In this document: positions 52,608-60,530 of the stretch, piece after piece | Numbering within the stretch: position 1 is the stretch's first letter | How the letters are laid out: every line of letters begins with the position of its first letter | DNA from: a virus | Direction: 5' to 3' (one strand) | IMG/VR virus record: IMGVR_UViG_3300017963_000266 | Coordinates: 1-64,000 of that record | DNA length: 64,000 bases | Notes under the pieces: generated by a model | Told to the model about the DNA's origin: nothing | Database searches by the model: none | What the model saw: only the letters and a program-made list of their open reading frames with translations | Translations under genes and position numbers: made by a program

Positions 52608-53106
52608 CTAGGTCCAGACCCCCAATGACCTTGACCTTATGTTCAACTTCCCCTGTATGCTCAACCCTATCAGTAAAAAGTGAATGTATCTTTCCAATGT
52701 GAACCAATGCTGATTGAGCATCATAAAATTCAACTTCCAGCTTACCATCTTTGTTGTGCTTGGTCTTTTTGATTAAATGTCCTTTTCCATCTTCCAGCAG
52801 CCTGCCCAAATCAACAGTCCCATCAGGGCTGATGTAATCGCTATACTGGGCCTGGGCCTGTTCTGCCAATCGAGCAATTACTTCATTGGCAGTCATTGCT
52901 TTTTCACTTAATCTGCGTTCAATTTCCTCTGCAATGTTACGCTTTGCAACTAATCCTGACGATCTGGCGCGCGCATTGTCATAATCCCCACCATAAACAT
53001 TAAGATATGCCTGGGCCTGATGCATATTGCATTTGAATAATTCATCAATGAATAGTCGATGTTTTTTGATGGGTACTCTTTCACTTAGCGGTTTTAATTC
53101 ATCCAT
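52597..53106 (-). CDS. terS: Terminase small subunit
   Basis: This is a 169-residue protein. The N-terminal part has the Terminase_2 HTH layout: HRLFIDELFKCNMHQAQAYLNVYG, then SSGLVAKRNIAEEIERRL. VIARLAEQAQ begins the linker helix, and a beta/acidic tail ends in GLDLDDI. It recognises packaging sites. The unusual structured DNA just upstream is a candidate target. Confidence 0.8.
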   Translation of the reverse strand: MDELKPLSERVPIKKHRLFIDELFKCNMHQAQAYLNVYGGDYDNARARSSGLVAKRNIAEEIERRLSEKAMTANEVIARLAEQAQAQYSDYISPDGTVDLGRLLEDGKGHLIKKTKHNKDGKLEVEFYDAQSALVHIGKIHSLFTDRVEHTGEVEHKVKVIGGLDLDDI

Positions 53107-53119
53107 TTTCTTATCCTTA

Positions 53120-53172
53120 CAACCTTGGCAGCCCTATCCACCTTTGCAACCCTGGCAGCCCTATCCATTGTA
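53120..53172. repeat. Two 27-bp direct repeats in the terS leader
   Basis: Copies start at 53120 and 53147 and share TGGCAGCCCTATCCA. They lie between the promoter and the terS start, so a protein bound there could control packaging-gene expression or mark a pac site. Confidence 0.6.
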
Positions 53173-53193
53173 CCATTGCCGGTCAACTGTCAA
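53167..53193 (-). promoter_or_regulatory. Promoter in front of terS
   Basis: On the minus strand TTGACA (53188-53193) is 15 bases from TACAAT (53167-53172), which is preceded by TGG as an extended -10. The short spacer is compensated by the extended box. It would start the packaging and head operon. Confidence 0.55.
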
Positions 53194-53350
53194 GCCCCGC
53201 GAAACCCGCGGGGCTGCTGCACTACGTTTCGCCCCCTGCGGGGTGACAGTTTCCCTTTGCAATGGTGGGGGCTGCTAACAGCCAGGGGTTGCTTCCCAAA
53301 AGGTTGCCCCTGGAACGCCATAGAATCGCCTCTAAGCCCTTTTCCTAATT
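53194..53350. other. GC-rich multi-hairpin region upstream of terS
   Basis: No gene is seen. GCCCCGCG pairs with CGCGGGGC (53194-53214), CCCC with GGGG near 53233-53246, GGCTG with CAGCC near 53268, and CCAGGGG with CCCCTGG near 53282-53313. A degenerate match to the 22-base core of the dispersed element follows (AGAATCGCCTCTAAG near 53321). CpG is frequent here, unlike its surroundings. It could be a packaging site, a structured RNA or the end of an upstream operon. Confidence 0.5.
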
Positions 53351-53418
53351 TTGGTACTTAGCATACCTTTTTTGCCTATAATCCTTGTCCTGCCCATCCT
53401 GGTAAGTCTCAGGGCCAT

Positions 53419-53601
53419 TCAGGACAGTAGCCAGAAAGTCATAGCAGCAGTAATTGCCCCTGTCAGCCAGCCCACCACAAAGACTTCTGCTTTTTCCGCT
53501 ACTTTGGCCAGCCAGCTTTTGGGTGGTACCACTTCCTGGGTCAGCCGGTTCTGATCATCAATGGACCCAATTACTTTGTACTTTTGGATAGTTTCAGCCA
53601 T
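53419..53601 (-). CDS. Small single-pass membrane protein
   Basis: This 60-residue protein has a polar N-terminal part and one membrane helix (VFVVGWLTGAITAAMTFWLL) at the C-terminus. It starts directly after the stop of the upstream gene. Its place in the lysis region suggests a holin-accessory or tail-anchored role, unproven. Confidence 0.5.
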   Translation of the reverse strand: MAETIQKYKVIGSIDDQNRLTQEVVPPKSWLAKVAEKAEVFVVGWLTGAITAAMTFWLLS

Positions 53602-53859
53602 TTATTTTGCCTCTTGTTCTATTGCCGTATTAAACCAGTTGCTGTCCTCATGAGCCCTGGCAATCTGCGCCCCCTGAGGATGAGGAATAATCTCAAAAGC
53701 CAGACCAGAATAAGGCACCAGCTTGAACAATTCCCCGGGCTGAATAACAAATCCATCCTTAGAGCAAGTCACCGCAATCTGTAGGCCTGATCTTGACTGT
53801 TCCAGACTGACTCTGGTCACCCCATCCTGGGCAGTTTCTGTGGTCACATTAACTTTCAT
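53602..53859 (-). CDS. Small beta-rich protein, unknown
   Basis: This is an 85-residue, mostly beta protein (VTRVSLEQSRSGLQIAVTC, LFKLVPYSG). It overlaps the previous gene by 11 bases and touches the next. No family is recognised. Confidence 0.5.
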   Translation of the reverse strand: MKVNVTTETAQDGVTRVSLEQSRSGLQIAVTCSKDGFVIQPGELFKLVPYSGLAFEIIPHPQGAQIARAHEDSNWFNTAIEQEAK

Positions 53860-54346
53860 CCTCTAACCCCTGAAATAACTCTTGTTGGACTTCTTCAGTC
53901 AAAAGAGGCAAGATTTCACCAGCAATATCTTGTAGCTGGTCCTGTTCCAGCTTGCCCCAGGCCTTGGTTCTGATGGGCGGGTTCATCTGTTCAAGGACCT
54001 GTACCAGCATCTTATAATCTGAGCGAAAAAATATTTCAATAAGGTTCTGGATCAGGACAGCCCTTGTTCCACTGGCGTCAATAATTGCAGCTAAAATATC
54101 CTTATCTTCAAGACTTGCAGCAGCAATTACCCCTAACCTTTCGCGGCTGCTTTGGTATTGCTGTTGCAGGGACATTGCCGTTTTAATCAGGTCAGCAAAC
54201 TTTTCTTCTATCTTTTCCCCAGCCTGGTATTCTGATTGCAGGTCGCGGACTCGATGCCAGAAAGACTTTTCAAAGTCCAGTAGGGCAATATGGTCCCCCT
54301 TAACCTTTTTCTTCAGTTCATCAATAACTGTCCTTGTCTTGGTCAT
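53849..54346 (-). CDS. Acidic helical protein, unknown
   Basis: This 165-residue protein is almost entirely helical with a charged coiled-coil start (ELKKKVKGDHIALLDFEKSF) and an acidic end. No motif is recognised. It lies between membrane-protein genes of the late region. Confidence 0.5.
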   Translation of the reverse strand: MTKTRTVIDELKKKVKGDHIALLDFEKSFWHRVRDLQSEYQAGEKIEEKFADLIKTAMSLQQQYQSSRERLGVIAAASLEDKDILAAIIDASGTRAVLIQNLIEIFFRSDYKMLVQVLEQMNPPIRTKAWGKLEQDQLQDIAGEILPLLTEEVQQELFQGLEDES

Positions 54347-54348
54347 TT

Positions 54349-54684
54349 TTATTCCTTAGTAAACTTCCATTGCAATAGAACCAGGGCTGCAATAACAGCT
54401 AGCCCTGAGATTTCAGCAATCGATAAAAAAATGCTGTTAAAAAAAGGCATATGCCAGCTGTCAAAAGAAAGATAAATAAAACCAAAAGCATCGTTAAGGT
54501 ACATTATTGCCAAGGCAGTAAAAAAGACAATCAGTCCCAAAGTTGCCCCATTGCCCCCTTTGCGATAATCATTAATGAATCGGTAGGCCCAGACCGCAAA
54601 CCAGACAAAGATAACAAGGTCCTGGGCTGCTATTCTTAACCGAATAGTATCATTCAGTAGATGCAACAATCCTTCTGAAAGCAT
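54349..54684 (-). CDS. Three-helix membrane protein
   Basis: This is a 111-residue protein with three hydrophobic helices at about 21-38, 48-64 and 85-105, and short charged loops. It sits in a run of membrane-protein genes near the holin candidate and could be a second holin or antiholin. No family motif confirms this. Confidence 0.5.
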   Translation of the reverse strand: MLSEGLLHLLNDTIRLRIAAQDLVIFVWFAVWAYRFINDYRKGGNGATLGLIVFFTALAIMYLNDAFGFIYLSFDSWHMPFFNSIFLSIAEISGLAVIAALVLLQWKFTKE

Positions 54685-54737
54685 GTGTTATCTCAGCTGA
54701 TTCCCTTTTTTGCCACTTAAAGATTTTTTTTAGCTGT

Positions 54738-55184
54738 TCAATCAATGTCCCCATCCCTATCCTTTCCCAGGTCACCTTGTATCAGGTCAAGAATTCGATT
54801 CTGCTTTTGAATAACCTGAACCAGATGTTGATTCAATAAAGTTATTAAGTCATTATTTCTCTGGATTGCCATATGAATTCCCCGAACCTGCTGTTCAACG
54901 TCATTGAATTCAACCCTTGACCAGTCAATGGTTTCTTTTAGGATATTCAAAGCCTGGTTGTCAATCTGAATCTGCCTGAGTCGCATGGCAGCCTGGTCCT
55001 GCAAGCTTGCTTCCAGCTTAACTGTGTCCAGTTCCTGTCTGTGTTCCCTGGTATCATCTGTCACCTTAAATAACTGTATATACCAGGCCCTGATATGATT
55101 CCTCAGGATGTATAGAACAATCAGAATGGGACTCAGCCAAGTTGGTAGCTGATCCCAGGACCAGGCTGATCTTGGGTCATCCAT
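54738..55184 (-). CDS. Membrane-anchored coiled-coil protein
   Basis: This 148-residue protein has one membrane helix at about 16-28 (LSPILIVLYIL) followed by a long charged coiled coil to residue 140. That layout is like an inner-membrane spanin or tail-anchored accessory protein. It is 9 bases downstream of the holin candidate. Confidence 0.5.
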   Translation of the reverse strand: MDDPRSAWSWDQLPTWLSPILIVLYILRNHIRAWYIQLFKVTDDTREHRQELDTVKLEASLQDQAAMRLRQIQIDNQALNILKETIDWSRVEFNDVEQQVRGIHMAIQRNNDLITLLNQHLVQVIQKQNRILDLIQGDLGKDRDGDID

Positions 55185-55193
55185 CCTAAAGAG

Positions 55194-55472
55194 TTACTTG
55201 CTGGTCTTACTTAGCTGGTAGACGCCGGATACAACCAGAAAGATGTATACCGAATAGGCAATCGGTTCTGCAATAACCACCCACTGAGGAAATTGTTGCA
55301 ACAGCAGGGCTGCAACATAACCTATTACTGACAACCCACCAGCCAGATATGGGGCATTCTGATCCTGTATAAGACCAGTTCGCTTGGCCAGGGTAACCAG
55401 TCCAATGATTATGGGCACCAGGGCAGTTGTCCCAATGGCCAGGTCTTGAATAACACTAAAATCGAATTCCAT
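55194..55472 (-). CDS. Holin candidate
   Basis: This is a 92-residue protein. It has a hydrophobic segment (TTALVPIIIGLVTLA), a charged turn (KRTGLIQDQNAP), then two more hydrophobic helices and a Lys-containing tail. Length and layout fit small phage holins, which open the membrane at lysis. No endolysin gene was recognised nearby, so the call rests on topology. Confidence 0.6.
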   Translation of the reverse strand: MEFDFSVIQDLAIGTTALVPIIIGLVTLAKRTGLIQDQNAPYLAGGLSVIGYVAALLLQQFPQWVVIAEPIAYSVYIFLVVSGVYQLSKTSK

Positions 55473-55514
55473 TTTCTTTCCCTTTCTACTTTCTATTGGT
55501 TAGATAATTAAAAA

Positions 55515-55536
55515 AAGGCACCTATTTAGGTGCCTT
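55515..55536. terminator. Intrinsic terminator before the lysis genes
   Basis: AAGGCACCT (55515-55523) pairs with AGGTGCCTT (55528-55536). On the minus strand a T7 run follows. It ends the short transcript of the gene at 55588-55944. Confidence 0.85.
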
Positions 55537-55587
55537 AATTGTATCATACCTGGGTTGCAGTTGTCTAACACAACCCAGATTGTTTAC

Positions 55588-55944
55588 TTACCAGCATTGG
55601 TACCCTGGGGACTGGACCCCAGCAAAGGTCTGGTGCCCACGCGCCCCGTGGTACCAGATTATGGCTGCTGTTGCCCATTCACTTCCACAATCAGGATGTA
55701 TGGCATAAAACGGGTTGCGCCAATCGCTTGGGTCAAACAGGGCCTGGTACACAGCCATCATATAAGCTGTGGTCTTGTTAAGGGGGGTTTGACCCACCAG
55801 CCTGCCCTGGTCATCTAGTTCCATTTCAGTCTTGAAATGACCTTGCAGATAGATGACAATTTCATCAGCAGTCTTGCCATTCAGCTGCTGGGGTTTCTGG
55901 GCCTCGATCTTTGCCCCTTCTGTGGTGTATCCTTTGAAACTCAT
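55588..55944 (-). CDS. Unknown 118-residue protein with its own promoter
   Basis: It stands alone between a consensus promoter (56008-56036) and an intrinsic terminator, with AAAGGACCC before the start. The chain is alpha/beta with a Trp- and His-rich second half (AAIIWYHGARGHQTF). No family is recognised. Separate strong control suggests an early host-directed or regulatory protein. Confidence 0.55.
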   Translation of the reverse strand: MSFKGYTTEGAKIEAQKPQQLNGKTADEIVIYLQGHFKTEMELDDQGRLVGQTPLNKTTAYMMAVYQALFDPSDWRNPFYAIHPDCGSEWATAAIIWYHGARGHQTFAGVQSPGYQCW

Positions 55945-56007
55945 TTTTGGGTCCTTTCTTTCTTGCCCTGGTGGGCAACTAGGTCAGCAGAACAAACAAC
56001 TAAGCCC

Positions 56008-56036
56008 AGTATACTCTATCCTGTTGCAGTTGTCAA
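56008..56036 (-). promoter_or_regulatory. Consensus sigma70 promoter P56
   Basis: On the minus strand TTGACA (56031-56036), a 17-base spacer and TATACT (56008-56013). The spacer block TGCAACAGGA and the upstream ACCTTAAAATTTCTA are shared with the promoter at 62067-62095. Confidence 0.8.
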
Positions 56037-56085
56037 CCCAATTTTAGAAATTTTAAGGTTTCACCGCCTATTTTATTAGTCTTAG

Positions 56086-57705
56086 TCATTGTATCGCCTT
56101 AAGGATTCCTTGGTTGATATACTTTCTGAACCTTGACCAGTGTCCATCAGCAATTGCTACTAAGCCATTATCCTTGCCATAATCCTGAGCCCTGCCCCTA
56201 CGCGTCCTGCCCAGGCCTTGGACCATCTTATTGGCTGTCCTTTGATTGCCTGCTGCCCCATCAAATCGAAACCTTGCCTTGTCAAATGGATCAGCAAAAT
56301 TTACAAAAGGCACCTTGGCCACAATACAGATGTTGTCTTTGCCTGCGTCAATCCCTTCCCAGAAATTCCATGTCACAGCCAGGGCCCCGTTGTCGGTTAT
56401 TTCCAACCATTCTTTCATTGCCCTTTCTGTGCCCCATCCATCCTCAGGATTCCAAATAGGTCTACCAGTCAAATCCAGCAGCCTGTCACTAAGGTCCCAG
56501 GCCAATTTTTTGCTGGGGGTGTGAATGATGCCTGTCCAATGGTCTGGGCACCTATTGATAGCATTGGCAATCAACTTTGCATGGCAATCCCAATCTTCAG
56601 TTGGTGACCGATAACCCAGCTTGGGGGCTTTCAGATCAAGAATAGGTCTTTCTGAGCCTGGCCAGACATTGGGCACTTCAATAAATTCCCATTCCCCGGG
56701 CTGTATACCTAATTCTCTCGTAAAATTCACAGGGTTGCCGATAGTTGCCGACATTAGGACCAGCTTAGGTGCCTTGTCAAACAGGGCTTTGAAATGGAAT
56801 CTGGCTGTTACTGGCTTGGCCACAAAGTGCCTGTCATCAGCATATACGAACCACTTTTCTGGCTCAATGTCCATTGCAGCCAGGGTAATGTCAATCTGTT
56901 CTAATTTTAATTTATGCCATTTGAATAAGGCAGGGTCCCCACCTAGCATAGGGTGAGGTGGGCTACTGGTTTTCATTTCAAAATATAAGTCCTGTAAAAA
57001 TGACTGCCCCCTTTGCCGGTTAATGCCAGCAACAGCCTGGTTGTCTGTAGGACCTAGATCAATCCTGTCCCCCCTAATAGCCCCAGCCCACTTTAATGAT
57101 GCCCTGCCTAATAATGGATTAAGGTACCTTTTCAGATATTTATGATTCCATCTAAGCACTAAGCCAGCAAAGTCAACCACTGTGTCTGATATTTCGTGCG
57201 CTTCGTCAAGAAATAAATAGGCTGGGTGAAATTGCTCAACTAAGGGCCTATCCAACAGAAACTTTTTAGTGTTCAAGGTGCCTGCTATACTACTTAAAAA
57301 TTTCTGTCTTGCCTGGGGATATTCACAATTACCCTGACATAGAATCTTTTTAGCAGGACTGCAACTATGTATCTCGCAAAGGTCAGCAGTCTTTTCTACT
57401 TGTGTCCTGGGTACAAATTCCAGAAAGTCAGCCTGGGCCCCAGAATCGTCTTGATCATAACCCAGACAGGGGTAATTACCCTTACCAAACAATTCAGCAA
57501 AATTGTAGGTCCTAGCATACTGGGTCTGTAGGCTTTTGGTTCTCACCAGGGCCAAGGTTCTTTTTCCCCAGGCTGCTAATTGGGCAGGATGGAAACTTTT
57601 ACCAGACCCTGTAGGGGCTTCGATAATTACAAACTTTTTATCACTTTTCTGTATACGTTCCAGGGTTTCCTGCTGGTGGGGTCTTAACTGGGAATGGATA
57701 AACAT
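56086..57705 (-). CDS. XPD/DinG-like superfamily 2 helicase with iron-sulfur cysteines
   Basis: This is a 539-residue protein. Motif I is APTGSGKS at 30-37, motif II DEAH at 167-170, motif III LMSATIG and motif VI QGLGRTRRG near 500. Between motifs I and II, C80, C110, C115, C123 and C127 provide the ligands expected of a 4Fe-4S cluster. XPD/DinG enzymes unwind DNA 5' to 3', and phage members act in replication or repair. The four-base gap to the next gene suggests one operon. Confidence 0.85.
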   Translation of the reverse strand: MFIHSQLRPHQQETLERIQKSDKKFVIIEAPTGSGKSFHPAQLAAWGKRTLALVRTKSLQTQYARTYNFAELFGKGNYPCLGYDQDDSGAQADFLEFVPRTQVEKTADLCEIHSCSPAKKILCQGNCEYPQARQKFLSSIAGTLNTKKFLLDRPLVEQFHPAYLFLDEAHEISDTVVDFAGLVLRWNHKYLKRYLNPLLGRASLKWAGAIRGDRIDLGPTDNQAVAGINRQRGQSFLQDLYFEMKTSSPPHPMLGGDPALFKWHKLKLEQIDITLAAMDIEPEKWFVYADDRHFVAKPVTARFHFKALFDKAPKLVLMSATIGNPVNFTRELGIQPGEWEFIEVPNVWPGSERPILDLKAPKLGYRSPTEDWDCHAKLIANAINRCPDHWTGIIHTPSKKLAWDLSDRLLDLTGRPIWNPEDGWGTERAMKEWLEITDNGALAVTWNFWEGIDAGKDNICIVAKVPFVNFADPFDKARFRFDGAAGNQRTANKMVQGLGRTRRGRAQDYGKDNGLVAIADGHWSRFRKYINQGILKAIQ

Positions 57706-57707
57706 TC

Positions 57708-58202
57708 TTAAACAGCCTTTTCTTTAGTAGGCCAGATATAGGGCCACTTGCCCAACTCATTTCTGGTTGCTGGCTCTTCTGTCCATCCCCACTGCTGATA
57801 CCATTGCCAGATTTTATCTTTGCCCTTATCTTTGCTTTCCTGGGCTTTGCCTAGCATTATTGCCCGATGGACAGAACAGAATTCATCAGTTATCCAGTCT
57901 GGATAATTTGGTATATACAAGTCAAAACCCCATTCATATGCAATCGAAACAATTTGATTGTACACAGTATCGCGCTTGCCCCTGGTGACTGTCCATTCTT
58001 TGCAGATTGTCAAAGAGTAGTCAACTAAACTTGTTTCCCATCCTCGCCACATCTTAACAGCAGGATGATTCTGCCAGCCATAATCTGGGTCAGTCAGGGC
58101 TTTTAGAATCTGTAGACATTCAACTCTTTGTTTGCCTAACCGTTGATTGTCCAGCCAGGCTGCTGTCTGCGCATAATCAGTTGATAACATAAAGGTTTGC
58201 AT
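57708..58202 (-). CDS. Pyrimidine-dimer glycosylase-like phage protein
   Basis: This is a 164-residue protein. ATG 58202 is chosen because GAAAGGATTC precedes it and the family begins MQTF. MLSTDYAQTAAWLDNQRLGKQRVE, NHPAVKMWRGWE and EWTVTRGKRD form a pattern common in phage proteins annotated as T4 endonuclease V-like glycosylases. The catalytic N-terminal amine would be lost if the Met is kept. Function is inferred from the family label. Confidence 0.55.
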   Translation of the reverse strand: MQTFMLSTDYAQTAAWLDNQRLGKQRVECLQILKALTDPDYGWQNHPAVKMWRGWETSLVDYSLTICKEWTVTRGKRDTVYNQIVSIAYEWGFDLYIPNYPDWITDEFCSVHRAIMLGKAQESKDKGKDKIWQWYQQWGWTEEPATRNELGKWPYIWPTKEKAV

Positions 58203-58277
58203 CACTAAGAATCCTTTCACTCGCTTTATTAATTTACTTGCCTTTTTTGTTGTCCCCCTACGCTACTTAGGGGTTGT

Positions 58278-59243
58278 TTAAGGTTGTTTAGGCACCCATT
58301 TCCAGTCAATGTCACTTAATTCCACTGTTACTTGTTTTCTTTCTAAGAAATTAAATGACATCCCATACTTTTCACAGATTGCCTTTGTCAGTTCTTCAAG
58401 CTGGTAAATCGCCCACTGCAATTCATCTTCAGTCCTGGGACTGAAATCAAGATCAATCCTTGCCTGAACCATTTCTTCTAATTGCAGTTGGGTCTTTGGT
58501 GCCCCAGGCTGTTTGCTATCATACCTAATAATCATGCCTCTTTGGTTAATGGTTGCCTTTTCTAATTCCTCAAAAGCTTGCTCAAACAACTTGACCATTT
58601 CATCGACATCTAATTCTTCACCCTGGTCCTGATCCTGATCCTGGTCCTGATCCTGGTCCTTGAGCCCACCAGACCCACCAGACCCACCAGACCCTAGCTT
58701 TCCTGATAATCGCCTGCCTGCCTCAGGAATGGCATGTTGGGATAGGATTCTGCATTTCTGTTCATCTAACTTTTCAAATCCATCTTCAGGGTCAATATCC
58801 AGATTTGTGGGGTCAATTACAAAGGCAGTCTGGTCACCACCAATTGGAATCCGGCGAATATTTTCTGAACCATATTTTCTGGTCAGTTTCTTTTCTTGGT
58901 CCCTATCTACAATTTGAACCAGGGGCTGTTCTACTCTGTGCAAAATCTTGGTTAAGGTATCAAATTCTTGCTGCTGTTTCCATGCCGCGCACCGTGGACA
59001 AATGTCAAAATTCTTACATCGCCTGCCAGGATAAGTCACCATGGTTCCAGTCTTGACGTTCCAGACCGTGATAGGTTTGCCACAATCAGCAGTTTCCTTG
59101 ATCTTGTTTTCTTGCCTGATTACCTTTTCTTCCTCAGGGTCAATTTCCAGCTGGATTATACTTTCATCTGTCCAGTCAAAATCTGTTAGAATGAATCCTT
59201 CGGCCAGAATACTTTCACCATCATTGTCAATTATATCAGTCAT
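58278..59243 (-). CDS. Zinc-binding early protein with shared FDWTDESI motif
   Basis: This is a 321-residue protein. Residues about 17-30 read ILTDFDWTDESII, nearly identical to the N-terminus of the protein at 1138-1989. A zinc-like Cys set follows: C54 region (DCGKP), then RRCKNFDICPRCA. After about residue 190 there is a Gly/Ser linker and a DQ repeat (six Asp-Gln pairs), then a helical C-terminal domain. The Cys pattern resembles some replication initiator proteins, but no catalytic HUH or Tyr motif is seen. Function is unknown. Confidence 0.55.
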   Translation of the reverse strand: MTDIIDNDGESILAEGFILTDFDWTDESIIQLEIDPEEEKVIRQENKIKETADCGKPITVWNVKTGTMVTYPGRRCKNFDICPRCAAWKQQQEFDTLTKILHRVEQPLVQIVDRDQEKKLTRKYGSENIRRIPIGGDQTAFVIDPTNLDIDPEDGFEKLDEQKCRILSQHAIPEAGRRLSGKLGSGGSGGSGGLKDQDQDQDQDQDQGEELDVDEMVKLFEQAFEELEKATINQRGMIIRYDSKQPGAPKTQLQLEEMVQARIDLDFSPRTEDELQWAIYQLEELTKAICEKYGMSFNFLERKQVTVELSDIDWKWVPKQP

Positions 59244-59272
59244 TGTTAGTCCCTTTCTAAACTAAACAATCT

Positions 59273-59860
59273 TTATTTTTCTAAGCAATCAAACATTCTT
59301 AATTGTTCTATTGGAGTCTTATCTACGGTTTCAAAGACCATACTGTCTGGCAACCCCAGCTGCCAGGTCACCCAGACTGAGGCAAAGTGTGACCCAGCCC
59401 CATTCCAACCTTTGTTAGGCATCTTGTAGTCAATCCGCTTGTCCATAAAAATGACTTGTAGTCCAAAATTCTTGGCTGGAATCTGAAAGCCCTTCGCCCC
59501 CAGGGTGTCAACGGGCACCAGCAGGGCGAAGGGCTTTTGGTAAGAAATGCTTTTTTCTAACCAGGCATATTTATGGGACCAGGGTGGGTTTGTTACTTGA
59601 ACGTCATATTCCTGGGGCTGCCACTCATAAAAATCACGTCTGGGCCAACCGCCAGCTGCCAGGTCTGACCCAAAGACATCAAATCCAAAATATCTCAAAG
59701 TGTAGACAATATACCCTTCTCCGCAAGCTGACTCCCAGATAATTGCATCCTGGGGCAAATACTTAACTAAGGGGGGCAAGGCATAAAAAGGGGTCATACA
59801 CTGATCATACTTATTGACTTGCTTTTGGTTGCCTGAGCGATTCACCTTTGACTTTTTCAA
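59273..59860 (-). CDS. DNA N6-adenine methyltransferase-like protein
   Basis: This is a 195-residue protein. Motif I is ESACGEGY at 43-50 and motif IV is NPPW at 91-94, the amino-methyltransferase signature. The acidic motif is GSDLAAGG. It lacks a clear target-recognition domain, so specificity may be low or relaxed. Such solitary phage enzymes protect DNA from restriction. The leader carries three 10-bp repeats and the extended ribosome motif. Confidence 0.7.
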   Translation of the reverse strand: MKKSKVNRSGNQKQVNKYDQCMTPFYALPPLVKYLPQDAIIWESACGEGYIVYTLRYFGFDVFGSDLAAGGWPRRDFYEWQPQEYDVQVTNPPWSHKYAWLEKSISYQKPFALLVPVDTLGAKGFQIPAKNFGLQVIFMDKRIDYKMPNKGWNGAGSHFASVWVTWQLGLPDSMVFETVDKTPIEQLRMFDCLEK

Positions 59861-59912
59861 CTTTTCCCAACTTTCCTAGTTAAGGTCCTTTCAAACTCTT
59901 TTTCTAACTTTT

Positions 59913-59942
59913 CTTATACCAGTCTGTACCAGTCTATACCAC
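59913..59942. repeat. Three 10-bp TATACCAS repeats
   Basis: Units CTTATACCAG, TCTGTACCAG and TCTATACCAC are in perfect 10-bp tandem. They match the core of the repeats at 578-597 and 24409-24452 and lie upstream of the methyltransferase gene. Confidence 0.7.
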
Positions 59943-59958
59943 TTTACCTAAGACTCAA

Positions 59959-60087
59959 GAAACCGCCCTGTGGTCTGCCCTTATCCCTTTTCGGCATCCC
60001 AACCGAAACAAAGCAGTAAAGATGGGAAAAGGGCAGGCCGCAAAACGGTTTCTGCCTTACTACTTTGTTTGGATAGTGGGGATGCCG
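59959..60087. other. Interlocked inverted repeats (A-B-A'-B')
   Basis: In this gene-free stretch, segment A (59959-59987) is the inverted match of A' (60024-60052; 23 of 29 bases) and segment B (59992-60021) the inverted match of B' (60056-60087), sharing CTTTGTTT and GGGATGCCG blocks. The order A-B-A'-B' cannot form nested hairpins and would give a pseudoknot-like fold. A smaller hairpin TTTCGG/CCGAAA lies at 59989-60008. The remaining bases to 60172 hold an orphan ACCTTAAAATTTC block. It could be an origin, a structured RNA or a control region. Confidence 0.6.
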
Positions 60088-60172
60088 TTAAATTGTATAG
60101 GCATCATACAGCATTATTAAGAAAAAGACAAGGGGAGCAACCTTAAAATTTCCAAATTGCCCCCCTACAGAA

Positions 60173-60502
60173 TCAAATTACTAAATGGTCAAGGCTTCCT
60201 GGCTTGCCCCCTTTTGGTGGGGGCACATCAAAGGGCCCTGTATCCCTGCCCCTGGGCCCTGGGTCTGGGGGACTGCCCATGTCAACTATTCTAATGGCAT
60301 TGGCAGCCTGGGGCATTATTGCCATTGCCCCTAAAGGATTCTTGCTGCCAGTTTTCACCATCAAAACATCCCAACCGCCTCTGTCAAAGGTAATCAGAAT
60401 CTGGGACCCATCAGGACCCTGCAAGTTGATGTACTCGGATTGACCCATCCATTCTTGTGTCCCATCCTCGCCCAACTCTGTCACTTTAATTTGTTGTGCC
60501 AT
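60173..60502 (-). CDS. Small protein with Pro/Gly-rich tail, unknown
   Basis: This is a 109-residue protein. Residues 1-75 are beta-rich (SQILITFDRGGWDVLMVKTG) and residues 76-105 are Pro/Gly-rich and disordered (SPPDPGPRGRDTG). No family is recognised. It is in the early leftward operon after the Toprim gene. Confidence 0.5.
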   Translation of the reverse strand: MAQQIKVTELGEDGTQEWMGQSEYINLQGPDGSQILITFDRGGWDVLMVKTGSKNPLGAMAIMPQAANAIRIVDMGSPPDPGPRGRDTGPFDVPPPKGGKPGSLDHLVI

Positions 60503-60530
60503 TTTTCTTGTCCCTTTCTTTCTTTTCTTT

